DNA of 37,757 nucleotides from an uncultured Pelagibacteraceae bacterium. GTDB taxonomy: Bacteria > Pseudomonadota > Alphaproteobacteria > Pelagibacterales > Pelagibacteraceae. Under the pieces are notes generated by a model. That model searched no databases and was not told the origin of the DNA. It worked only from the letters and a program-made list of their open reading frames with translations. Location of the stretch: NCBI GenBank assembly GCA_902617825.1, contig CACMYE010000010.1, positions 1 through 37,757 of the forward strand, in the 5' to 3' direction. Each line of letters begins with the position of its first letter. The stretch's first letter is position 1. The position numbers were made by a program, and so were the translations under genes. Positions 27,894-35,303 of the stretch are shown here, in pieces.

Positions 27894-28661
27894 ATGATCG
27901 ATTTAGAAATAAAAGATTTAAAAAAAAGTTTTGGTAGTGAGTTTGTATTAAAAGGTCTTTCTTTTAGTGTTAATTCGCAAAGTTTATTAGCAATCATCGG
28001 TTCTAATGGAGCAGGTAAATCTACCTTGCTGAGATGCTGCAGCCGCTTAATAGAACCATCGAGTGGAAGTATTAAAATTTTTGACAAGGAAATAACCACT
28101 TTAAATAGTCATAAGCTAAGTCAAATACGAAGAGACGTAGCGTTTATTTTTCAACGGCATAATTTAGTTCCTCGACTAAGTGTGTTATCAAATGTTATTC
28201 ATGGAGATTTTGGAAATATCACTAGCGGTATAATTCGAGTAACACGATGGTTTCATTTTCTGGCTCCTCAAAATTCTAGATCAAGGGCAATGGATTGCCT
28301 TCGGAAAGTAAATTTATCTCATCTTGCCATGAAACGAGTTGATAGCCTTTCTGGAGGACAATCTCAAAGAGTTGCGATAGCTAGAGCTCTGATGCAAAGA
28401 CCCAAGTTATTACTTGCTGACGAGCCTGTTGCTAGCCTTGACCCAGTGGCTGCAAAAACGGTTATGGAGCTTCTCACAGAACTATGTAAAAAAGAAAAAA
28501 TAACAGTTATATTTACCTCGCATAATGTTGAAGATGCCGTAAAATATTCCGACAAAGTTTTAGCTTTAAAAGAGGGTGAAATAAGCTTCTTGAGAGCAAG
28601 TAAAGCGTTGGATCCAAAAGAATTAATTGAGCAATACGACAGCTCTGTAAGAAATGTTTAA
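27894..28661 (+). CDS. phnC: Phosphonate-type ABC transporter ATP-binding protein
   Basis: A 255-residue ATPase that powers import of the PhnD ligand. Walker A GSNGAGKS is at 36-43, Q-loop FIFQRHN (85-91), signature LSGGQ (152-156), Walker B LLLADE (172-177), then the SLDP D-loop. I use ATG 27894 (MIDLEIKDL); the TTG at 27858 would run through the hairpin and add 12 unlike residues. Codon use is odd: 8 of 17 arginines are CGN, against 0 of 9 in hisF and none seen in phnD, which points to a recent foreign source. It lies 56 bases after phnD. Confidence 0.92.
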   Translation: MIDLEIKDLKKSFGSEFVLKGLSFSVNSQSLLAIIGSNGAGKSTLLRCCSRLIEPSSGSIKIFDKEITTLNSHKLSQIRRDVAFIFQRHNLVPRLSVLSNVIHGDFGNITSGIIRVTRWFHFLAPQNSRSRAMDCLRKVNLSHLAMKRVDSLSGGQSQRVAIARALMQRPKLLLADEPVASLDPVAAKTVMELLTELCKKEKITVIFTSHNVEDAVKYSDKVLALKEGEISFLRASKALDPKELIEQYDSSVRNV

Positions 28662-28678
28662 TTGGTAGGAACAAGATA

Positions 28679-29512
28679 ATGAACCCCCCAAAAAGATTTG
28701 AGCATATTTCATCCTTTCATTATATTTCTATTATCGTTTTCTTTTTGATTTTGGTGTGGGCTTTTGATGGTGCTGGTTTTTCCTTCAGCAAATTATTTGG
28801 AAGCAGTGAGTATATTGGTAGGTTTCTTAGTGAAGCCTTTCCTCCTATTAGTGAGCATAGATTAAGCTTGAGCGATTTTAACAGGTATATTTTGCTCTTA
28901 ATAGAGACCGCCCAAATGGCAATTTTTGGTACATTTTTAGGTATAATTATAGGTTTTTTGTTTGCGCTAATGGCCTCAAGAGGACTACTTGGAAATAGCA
29001 TCCCAGTAAGAATGCTTCAAGTATTTGCAAAGTTTCTAATAACATTTATGCGAACAATACCTGATTTAGTATGGGCAATTATATTTGTAATGGTTGTAGG
29101 GCTCGGAGCTTTTGCAGGCACATTAACGATTGCGATAGATACAATAGGATTTGTAGGTAGATTTTTTGCTGAAGAGATGGAGGATGTTGAAAGGAGTGCA
29201 GCCGAAGGTATAGAGAGTAGTGGAGCGTCAAAGCTAGACAGTACTTTTTCAGCAATCATTCCTGCTGCTATGCCCGGCTTTATAACAACATCGCTTTTCG
29301 CCTTAGAAAAGTCCGTAAGAGGATCAGTAGTGTTAGGGTTAGTTGGTGCTGGTGGAATCGGAATGGAATTAAACAGTCTTTTTAACTGGATGGCTTATGA
29401 TAGAGCTGTTATAGTAATAGGCTTAATGTTTATTTTAATATTGTTCGTAGAACAAATTAGCAGCTATGCTCGCTCAAAAATACTCGATGGATCGTTCAAA
29501 AGCAGGAAATAG
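28679..29512 (+). CDS. phnE: Phosphonate-type ABC transporter permease
   Basis: A 277-residue inner-membrane permease with about six hydrophobic segments. The coupling-loop (EAA-like) region AAEGIESSGASKLDSTFSAI and the following GSVVLGLVGAGGIGMEL are typical PhnE. FMRTIPDLVWAIIF matches the family membrane core. TAGGAACAAG before ATG 28679 is a weak ribosome site. Only one permease gene is present, unlike the two-permease (phnE1E2) operons seen in some bacteria; it would work as a homodimer. Confidence 0.93.
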   Translation: MNPPKRFEHISSFHYISIIVFFLILVWAFDGAGFSFSKLFGSSEYIGRFLSEAFPPISEHRLSLSDFNRYILLLIETAQMAIFGTFLGIIIGFLFALMASRGLLGNSIPVRMLQVFAKFLITFMRTIPDLVWAIIFVMVVGLGAFAGTLTIAIDTIGFVGRFFAEEMEDVERSAAEGIESSGASKLDSTFSAIIPAAMPGFITTSLFALEKSVRGSVVLGLVGAGGIGMELNSLFNWMAYDRAVIVIGLMFILILFVEQISSYARSKILDGSFKSRK

Positions 29513-29538
29513 TGCATAAAAAAGAGAAAGGTAGTCGG

Positions 29539-30204
29539 ATGTCAAAAACAGATACGGCGTATCAGTATTGGAATACTGAATGGGATAATAAAAATGTTAG
29601 TGAGAAATGGACTGAAGCTGAGCCAGAGGTGCTCGCAACTTTCGAAAAAATTGGAAAATCTAAAAAAATTTTAGACCTCGGTGCCGGAGTAGGTCGTCAT
29701 AGCCTTCCTTTTGCACAAAACGATTGTGAGGTTACTGCTTTTGATGCAGCAGAAAGTGGACTTGCGTCTATTGAGCAGTTAGGAAAAAAAAATGGTGTTT
29801 TTATAAAAACAGTACTTGGTAAAATGGATCAATTACCTTTTGCTAATGACTACTTTGAACATGTGTTATCATGGAATACGATTTACCACGGTAACCATGA
29901 TATTTTAATTGATACTGTTAATGAGATAAAAAGAGTACTTAAACCTGGAGGCACGTTTCATGGAACCATGCTCCCTCAGAGAAGAATTGAGCTTTTAAAA
30001 AATGAATATGATTGCAAAGAGATTTCAAAGAACACTTGGATTATAAATTCGGACTCTGAAAGCGATAAGGCTCATCCTCATTATTATTGTTCTGCTAATG
30101 AATTAACGGCTATATTTAAGGATTTTGAATTTAATTGGCTTACTATGAAGGAACATGATACACCAAACTCATGGCACTGGCATTTCATGATCGAAAAGCT
30201 ATAG
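29539..30204 (+). CDS. Class I SAM-dependent methyltransferase, island-borne
   Basis: A 221-residue methyltransferase: motif I ILDLGAGVG at 44-52, an acidic motif II (TAFDAAE), a central LPFANDYFEHVLSWN like motif IV, and the VLKPGGTFHGT post-motif. The substrate is not evident. ATG 29539 gives the natural start (MSKTDTAYQYWN); a GTG at 29512 overlapping the phnE stop would add 9 charged residues, and I cannot exclude it. Close coupling to phnE suggests co-transcription with the transporter. Family type is sure; any role in phosphonate metabolism is inference from position. Confidence 0.85.
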   Translation: MSKTDTAYQYWNTEWDNKNVSEKWTEAEPEVLATFEKIGKSKKILDLGAGVGRHSLPFAQNDCEVTAFDAAESGLASIEQLGKKNGVFIKTVLGKMDQLPFANDYFEHVLSWNTIYHGNHDILIDTVNEIKRVLKPGGTFHGTMLPQRRIELLKNEYDCKEISKNTWIINSDSESDKAHPHYYCSANELTAIFKDFEFNWLTMKEHDTPNSWHWHFMIEKL

Positions 30205-30277
30205 CTCAACAAGAAGAACATCAAAAAATTAAAGAGTATGGAGAAAGCATAAACGAAGAAACTAGAAAAAAGGATAG

Positions 30278-30510
30278 ATGAAAAAACTTTTAAGTTTCGT
30301 GGTTTTTTAGTTTGTTTTTTTTGTATTTTTTGGGTCAAAGTCTTTAGCAAAAGACTATGAATGTCACTATGGTCCTTTTAAAGATGAAAATGGAATTAAT
30401 AGAGTAGATCTGTTTCTGTTTTCATAGGTAGAAATAAATCACTTTTTAAAAAAATAACTTTCTACCAAAAAAAACCTTACCCTTCCATAAACTTTCATGT
30501 AAAGTTTTAA
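30278..30510 (+). pseudogene. Broken small secreted-protein gene
   Basis: ATG 30278 opens a signal-peptide-like start (MKKLLSFVVF), then an in-frame TAG at 30308-30310. The same frame resumes as FVFFVFFGSKSLAKDYECHY and continues to TAG at 30425. Shifting frame near the T-rich 30410-30424 continues a plausible sequence (FIGRNKSLFKKITFYQKK) to TAA at 30508-30510. One nonsense codon plus one frameshift would restore a protein of about 77 residues with an exported N-terminus. I do not recognise the family. Its ATG overlaps the stop of the 36-residue frame before it (ATGA). Confidence 0.55.
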
Positions 30511-30512
30511 AA

Positions 30513-30536
30513 AATCTCGACACACCCACGACACAG
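30513..30536 (+). repeat. CGACACA repeat cluster, right (putative integrase arm-type sites)
   Basis: CGACACAC at 30518 and CGACACAG at 30529 are 11 bases apart. Bases 30513-30535 match 26778-26800 at 22 of 23 positions in the same orientation. The cluster lies about 75 bases before the intact tRNA. Confidence 0.6.
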
Positions 30537-30568
30537 TTAGTGATAGATTTTACTAATTTTCTTATTAC

Positions 30569-30597
30569 TTGCATTTCTAAAAACCGCTATCTATAAT
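30569..30597 (+). promoter_or_regulatory. Sigma70-type promoter for tRNA-Gly
   Basis: A perfect -10 TATAAT (30592-30597) is preceded, with a 17-base spacer, by TTGCAT (30569-30574), a weak -35. Transcription would begin about 6 bases before the tRNA. It lies within the inserted segment. Confidence 0.65.
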
Positions 30598-30609
30598 GGT
30601 TTCTAACAA

Positions 30610-30684
30610 GCGGGCATAGCTCAGTGGTAGAGCGTCTCGTTGCCAACGAGAAGGTCGAGGGTTCGACCCCCTTTGCCCGCTCCA
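30610..30684 (+). tRNA. tRNA-Gly (anticodon GCC)
   Basis: A complete cloverleaf: acceptor GCGGGCA pairs TGCCCGC; D stem GCTC/GAGC; anticodon arm TCTCG-TTGCCAA-CGAGA with GCC; variable AGGTC; T arm GAGGG-TTCGACC-CCCTT; discriminator T and an encoded CCA. Bases 30613-30650 are repeated at 26687-26724. This is probably the functional copy after integration. Confidence 0.97.
30613..30650 (+). repeat. 38-bp direct repeat, right copy (putative att core)
   Basis: Identical to 26687-26724; covers D arm and anticodon arm of the intact tRNA-Gly. Confidence 0.9.
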
Positions 30685-30694
30685 AATTTGAATT

Positions 30695-31039
30695 ATGAGT
30701 GATTTATTAAACAAAAAATGTATGCCCTGCGAAGGTGGAGTTTTGCCTTTTGATGTATCTGAAATTCATAAATACCAAAAAAAAGTGGATGGATGGGACA
30801 TTACAAAAGGTGATGATGAAATATTTTTTTTGTCAAAAAAATTTAAATTTGAAAATTTTTTGAAAAGCCAAGATTTCATAAATGAAGTTGGTAAAATATC
30901 TGAAAATGAAGGACATCATCCAGATATCTCTTTTGGTTGGGGTTATGCTGAGATTAAAGTTACTACTCATGCTATAAAGGGTCTTTCTGAAAATGATTTT
31001 ATTTTAGCTGCAAAAATAGATAAAATTACTAATGCCTAA
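30695..31039 (+). CDS. phhB: Pterin-4a-carbinolamine dehydratase
   Basis: A 114-residue PCD/DCoH protein that dehydrates 4a-hydroxytetrahydropterin. NEGHHPDISFGWGYAEIKVTTH carries the family active-site HHP and the later His. It starts 10 bases after the tRNA-Gly CCA, so it may be co-transcribed with the tRNA. The reading frame overlaps the end of convergent purH by 11 bases. No phenylalanine hydroxylase is nearby, so a role in folate or molybdopterin chemistry is also possible. Confidence 0.92.
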   Translation: MSDLLNKKCMPCEGGVLPFDVSEIHKYQKKVDGWDITKGDDEIFFLSKKFKFENFLKSQDFINEVGKISENEGHHPDISFGWGYAEIKVTTHAIKGLSENDFILAAKIDKITNA

Positions 31040-32561
31040 AGTGTCTAGTTTTTGAAAAAACTAAAACTGTATCAGTTTCATTTGCAAATTTAATTATTTC
31101 TTTATCCCTGATTGATCCTGATGGTTGAATCACAGCCCGAACTCCTGATTGTACTAGCTTTTCTATACCATCAACAAATGGAAAAAACGCATCAGAAGCT
31201 GCAACCAAATTTTCCTTTGTATCTGTAAATTTTTTCATTTTATCTATTGCTATTTTGCAGCTATCTAATCTGCTTGGTTGTCCAGAGCCAATACCAACGG
31301 TTGTCTCATTTGCAGCAAGAACAATTGCATTAGATTTTACATACCGGCAAACATTAAATGCAAAAATTAGATTTTTCATTTCTTTTGAAGTTGGTTTTCG
31401 TTTTGATACAATTTTTAAATCTTTAGTAGTGAATTTTTTTAGATCTTCTGATTGTATTAATATTTCGTTATTAACCGATAAATGTTTTAAACCATCATTT
31501 ACCTTGTAATTTGAAGCATCTATTAATCTTAAATTTTTCTTTTTCTTTAATATTTTTAAAGCATTAGCGTCAAAGTTATTAGCCACAATTACTTCAAGAA
31601 ATAGCTTACTTAATTCAAGAGCTAAAATTTTTGTTATTTTAAAATTACAAGAAACTATTCCTCCAAAAGCACTGACAGGGTCACAAGTAAATGCAGATTT
31701 ATAACTTTCAAGGTGGTTTTTTTTAATTGAAACTCCACACGGATTTGCATGCTTAACAATTACTGTTCCAGAATTTTTTGGGAGTGATTTTGAAATTGTT
31801 AATGCTGCAAAAATATCATTATAATTATTATAACTAAGCTGCTTTCCGTGGATTTGTTTGATATCCATTTCTGATTTTCTTGAATAAATTCCACTTTCTT
31901 GATGAGGATTTTCACCATACCTGAGTGTATTAATTAAATTTCCATGCAAAACTCTTTTTTTTGGAAAGTTTGTATTAGTTATTTTATTAAAATAATCTGA
32001 AATTACAGAATCGTAATAAGCTGTTTCAGCAAAAGCAATTCTTGATAGTTTCTCTCTAAATTCTAAAGATGTAGATCCTTTAAATTTATTTAGTTCATCT
32101 ATTAATTCAGCGTACTGTTCTGACGAAGTAACTACTGTTACATCCTTGTAATTTTTTGCAGCAGATCTGACCATGGTAGGGCCCCCAACATCAATATTTT
32201 CAACTATTTTACTATGATTGTTAGTATTTTTTAACGTGTTCTCGAACGGATAAAAATTTACGATAACCAAATCTATATTTTCAAAATTATTCACTCTTAA
32301 GTCTTTTAAGTGTAATTTACTATCTCTTTTATTTAAAATTCCCGCGTGAATTTTAGGGTGAAGAGTTTTAACTCTACCTTCTAAAATTTCTGGCGAATTG
32401 GTAAAGTTTGAGACTTCAATACAACTAAATTTTAATTTTTTAATTTTTCTATAGGTGCCACCAGAACTAATAATTCTTATTTTATTTTTTTTTAATACAT
32501 TTAAAAGAGGTATTAGTTTTCTTTTATCTGAGACAGAAATTAGAGCAGTTTTAATTTTCAT
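31029..32561 (-). CDS. purH: Bifunctional AICAR formyltransferase / IMP cyclohydrolase
   Basis: A 510-residue enzyme for the last two steps of IMP synthesis. The N-terminal IMP cyclohydrolase (MGS-like fold) has ISSGGTYRKI and EGRVKTLHPKIHAGIL; the AICAR transformylase part has VKHANPCG with the catalytic Lys-His pair, and the C-terminal GSIRDKEIIKFANE. It also recycles AICAR released by HisF. Its ATG overlaps the stop of the heparinase-family gene by one base, a common alphaproteobacterial pairing. Confidence 0.97.
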   Translation of the reverse strand: MKIKTALISVSDKRKLIPLLNVLKKNKIRIISSGGTYRKIKKLKFSCIEVSNFTNSPEILEGRVKTLHPKIHAGILNKRDSKLHLKDLRVNNFENIDLVIVNFYPFENTLKNTNNHSKIVENIDVGGPTMVRSAAKNYKDVTVVTSSEQYAELIDELNKFKGSTSLEFREKLSRIAFAETAYYDSVISDYFNKITNTNFPKKRVLHGNLINTLRYGENPHQESGIYSRKSEMDIKQIHGKQLSYNNYNDIFAALTISKSLPKNSGTVIVKHANPCGVSIKKNHLESYKSAFTCDPVSAFGGIVSCNFKITKILALELSKLFLEVIVANNFDANALKILKKKKNLRLIDASNYKVNDGLKHLSVNNEILIQSEDLKKFTTKDLKIVSKRKPTSKEMKNLIFAFNVCRYVKSNAIVLAANETTVGIGSGQPSRLDSCKIAIDKMKKFTDTKENLVAASDAFFPFVDGIEKLVQSGVRAVIQPSGSIRDKEIIKFANETDTVLVFSKTRHFRH

Positions 32562-34186
32562 TATAATTTAAGTATTTCCCATTTTATAATTTGCTCATTT
32601 TCTTTATTTATTCCAGAAATAAAAATATTTTGATTATCTTTGTATAAATTTTTATTACCGAAATATATGCTATTATCAATGTTTATATCCAATTTATCAC
32701 AACTAAATCTCCAACCTTCGTCCTCTAATTCAATGAGTATAGATTTATTATCTTGAGTTTTCATCACTTTGGAATTTGGATCAAGATGAAATCTAATATC
32801 AAATTTTATATTTTTATTAGGATTTTTTCTTAATATTTTATCGCATCCAACAAATTTGTTTTGCTCTGGATAAAATTCAATTTCTCTTTCATGAATTGTT
32901 CCAAATTTTTGTAAATATCCATCATGTGAGCCTGAAATTTTCCAATAATTTTTTTCGTTTATAATATTTTTTTTTGAAATTTTAAGTCCTTTTTCAACCA
33001 TAATTTTGTTATTAATTTTTTTAGAAGTGCATGATGAAAAATCTTCGATGATTAATGTGCTATGAAGAGCAGTGCTTTTAGAGAGTTTATTGAGTTTGTT
33101 ATTTTTGTTTGAGAAATACCCTGCGTTGGTTATTAATCTTTTATAATTTGAAAATATTTCAAAAGATAGAGCACCGTATTGATAATCTATAGAAAAATTT
33201 TTGCTTGGGCTTGAGCCTACATCCATTGCTAAAGTAATTTTTTTATTTTTCAGGATGGCGTATCCACCAAGCTCATTCACTTCATTTTTAAAAGTATAAC
33301 CAAATCTTTTTAAGTATTGATCAAAATCCTTATTTTCTGAATGATTATTACCATTAAAGAAAACATCGGTACCAATATTTTTCCAGATAAACGCATAACT
33401 TGATCCTAAATAAAATATTGTTTCATCTATATATTCAGGAATAAAATTTTGAGATTCTTTGAACCACTCTCTTATTATGATAAAATATTTTAGATAAAAG
33501 ATTAACTGTTTAATGTTTCTCGATTTTGTAAAGCCCTGGTTATCAATTGAAGATCTAATTATTTTTTTTAAAATACTCAATCCACTATCAAGATAGTTTT
33601 TTTGGCTTTTATAAGCTAGCCCTGTTAAAATTATTGCAGAACAACCAACTAATTTATTTTCAAATACATTTGAAGATTTAATTTCATTTAATAAATGATT
33701 AGTTTGTTTTTGAATCATGTGATCGAACATCAAACGATATTCTTTATCACTATCTTGATAGGTAAGTTGATGATTGGACAACCATGCTATTATTCTTTTA
33801 GAAGTTAAATCAAATTCCCAACTATTATTGTTGTATTTACTATTTTCATTTATCCAGTTTTTAATGATTGACTGTGTAGTTTCTTTTGAAGATTTCAGGT
33901 CAAGACTGAAAAACCAAAAAAAATTATTCAATTTTTCATAATCTTTAGCACTCATTTTGTTTTGCCAAATAGACTCAACAGTAAAATCTTCAATGCGGTA
34001 TTTCTTATTTTGATATTTTATAATTGAAGAGAGGATGTGGGGACTTGGTTTATATTGAAAATTATTATCAAATGTTTTTGAAATTTTTTTTTCGTAAAAA
34101 CTCGAATTTTGATAAATTTTTTTAAAATTATTCTTTAAACCAAAATAAAACTGGCCAAAAAAACCTAAGGAATTTGCATTAATCAT
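32561..34186 (-). CDS. Heparinase II/III family protein
   Basis: A 541-residue protein: N-terminal alpha/alpha toroid (about 60-280, helices such as FFWFFSLDLKSS and KSQKNYLDSGL) and a C-terminal beta-sandwich (about 310-540) with the family SFEIFSNYKRLITNAGY strand. No signal peptide is visible. Enzymes of this fold depolymerise uronic-acid polysaccharides, but this subfamily, kept next to purH in many alphaproteobacteria, has no agreed substrate; its conservation in a minimal genome suggests a cell-envelope housekeeping role. Confidence 0.82.
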   Translation of the reverse strand: MINANSLGFFGQFYFGLKNNFKKIYQNSSFYEKKISKTFDNNFQYKPSPHILSSIIKYQNKKYRIEDFTVESIWQNKMSAKDYEKLNNFFWFFSLDLKSSKETTQSIIKNWINENSKYNNNSWEFDLTSKRIIAWLSNHQLTYQDSDKEYRLMFDHMIQKQTNHLLNEIKSSNVFENKLVGCSAIILTGLAYKSQKNYLDSGLSILKKIIRSSIDNQGFTKSRNIKQLIFYLKYFIIIREWFKESQNFIPEYIDETIFYLGSSYAFIWKNIGTDVFFNGNNHSENKDFDQYLKRFGYTFKNEVNELGGYAILKNKKITLAMDVGSSPSKNFSIDYQYGALSFEIFSNYKRLITNAGYFSNKNNKLNKLSKSTALHSTLIIEDFSSCTSKKINNKIMVEKGLKISKKNIINEKNYWKISGSHDGYLQKFGTIHEREIEFYPEQNKFVGCDKILRKNPNKNIKFDIRFHLDPNSKVMKTQDNKSILIELEDEGWRFSCDKLDINIDNSIYFGNKNLYKDNQNIFISGINKENEQIIKWEILKL

Positions 34187-34190
34187 TAAC

Positions 34191-34850
34191 TTATTTTAGT
34201 TTTAATAAATTAATATTCTTTTTTATATCTCCATCATTACTTTTGAATACAGTTGTTCCTGAAACAAGAATATTTGCTCCAGCATCAATAGCAATTTTGC
34301 AATTTTCAAAATTTATTCCGCCATCTATTTCAATATCAAAGTTCAATTTTTTTTGTTGTTGAATTTTTTTAAGTTGTTTAATTTTGTCCAGAACCTCTGG
34401 CATAAATTTTTGACCTCCAAAACCTGGGTTAACACTCATGATTAAAACCAAATCTATTTGATCTAAGAATTCACTAATTAATTCAATTTTCGACTCTGGA
34501 TTAAGAGAAACACCGACTTTTTTTTTTAAATCTTTAATCTTTTTAATTGATTCTCCCAAGTTTTGAGTGGCTTCTGGGTGAATTGTGATGATATCAGCTC
34601 CTGCGTCTGCATATGCTTTTATGAATTTATGTACTGGTGAAATCATTAAGTGTACATCAAACTTTAAAGAGGAGTGTTTTTTTAAAGCCTTAATAACTGG
34701 GGGACCAATAGTTAAATTTGGAACAAAATGACCATCCATGACATCCACATGGATCATATCGGCACCACCTTCCTCTAGTCTTTTAATTTCAGTGCCTAAT
34801 TGACTAAAATCAGCAGACAAAATTGAGGGTGAAATTTGTATATTTTTCAT
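34191..34850 (-). CDS. rpe: Ribulose-phosphate 3-epimerase
   Basis: A 219-residue TIM-barrel enzyme of the pentose phosphate pathway. SPSILSADF (7-15), HVDVMDGHFVPNLTIGPPV with the metal His and catalytic Asp, MSVNPGFGGQKF and EIDGGIN are all intact. It precedes the heparinase-family gene by 4 bases in an rpe-heparinase-purH operon. Confidence 0.97.
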   Translation of the reverse strand: MKNIQISPSILSADFSQLGTEIKRLEEGGADMIHVDVMDGHFVPNLTIGPPVIKALKKHSSLKFDVHLMISPVHKFIKAYADAGADIITIHPEATQNLGESIKKIKDLKKKVGVSLNPESKIELISEFLDQIDLVLIMSVNPGFGGQKFMPEVLDKIKQLKKIQQQKKLNFDIEIDGGINFENCKIAIDAGANILVSGTTVFKSNDGDIKKNINLLKLK

Positions 34851-34878
34851 TGATAACTAGATTTACTAGTATCAATTT

Positions 34879-35235
34879 TTAAAATTTAATTGAATTAAAA
34901 AATTGATAAATTTGTCTCGATATTTCACTTTCGAGAGGAAATGACAGCATACCCATAACAGAATAGCCCAGGATCCAGGGCATTAAATAAAATCTAATCA
35001 TATAAAAAAACCAAGCCACATATAAAGGCACCAAAGGTCCAATAATAAACGATGGGGTAATGGGTTTAAATAGTCTGATTAAAGGATTTGTATATTTAAC
35101 AAATACTCTCATAAAAAAAAATTGAGAATCCTCTCTTTGGAAAATATTCATCGCAACTCGACCGATTAATGTCCACATGATTATGCCAAAGAAATAATCA
35201 ATAAAATATATAAATGGATGAAAGTTTGCTGACAT
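34879..35235 (-). CDS. YggT-like small integral membrane protein
   Basis: A 118-residue protein with two strong hydrophobic regions (about 9-27 and 66-96) joined by a loop with VKYTNPLIRLFKPITPSF. This resembles the (T/D)P-L-(R/I)-R--P motif of YggT proteins, but the match is by eye only. It has no known activity. It lies 28 bases upstream of rpe on the same strand and probably heads that operon. Confidence 0.55.
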   Translation of the reverse strand: MSANFHPFIYFIDYFFGIIMWTLIGRVAMNIFQREDSQFFFMRVFVKYTNPLIRLFKPITPSFIIGPLVPLYVAWFFYMIRFYLMPWILGYSVMGMLSFPLESEISRQIYQFFNSIKF

Positions 35236-35257
35236 TTAAGATTTATATTTGAAAATG

Positions 35258-35290
35258 AAAAGAAAGAAAAGGGGCGAAATTAATCGCCCC
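35258..35290 (-). terminator. Intrinsic terminator after the symporter operon
   Basis: On the minus strand GGGGCGA pairs with TCGCCCC around a 6-base loop (35271-35290), followed by TTTTCTTTCTTTT (35270-35258). It is 13 bases past the symporter stop. This GC-only stem stands out in otherwise AT-rich DNA and is the clearest Rho-independent terminator in the window. Confidence 0.9.
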
Positions 35291-35303
35291 TTATAAAGTT
35301 TAT

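Larger units (their letters stand above)
30205..30609. other. Decayed right end of the inserted segment
   Basis: This 405-base stretch lacks an intact gene. It holds the tail of a small out-of-frame reading frame (30171-30281), a broken secreted-protein gene (30278-30510), the second CGACACA repeat (30513-30536) and a promoter for the downstream tRNA-Gly (30569-30597). Confidence 0.7.

Noticed and set aside
26741..30609. Integrase or transposase within the island
   Set aside because: All intact frames here are assigned to phnD, phnC, phnE and a methyltransferase; no recombinase motif is seen even in the decayed part.
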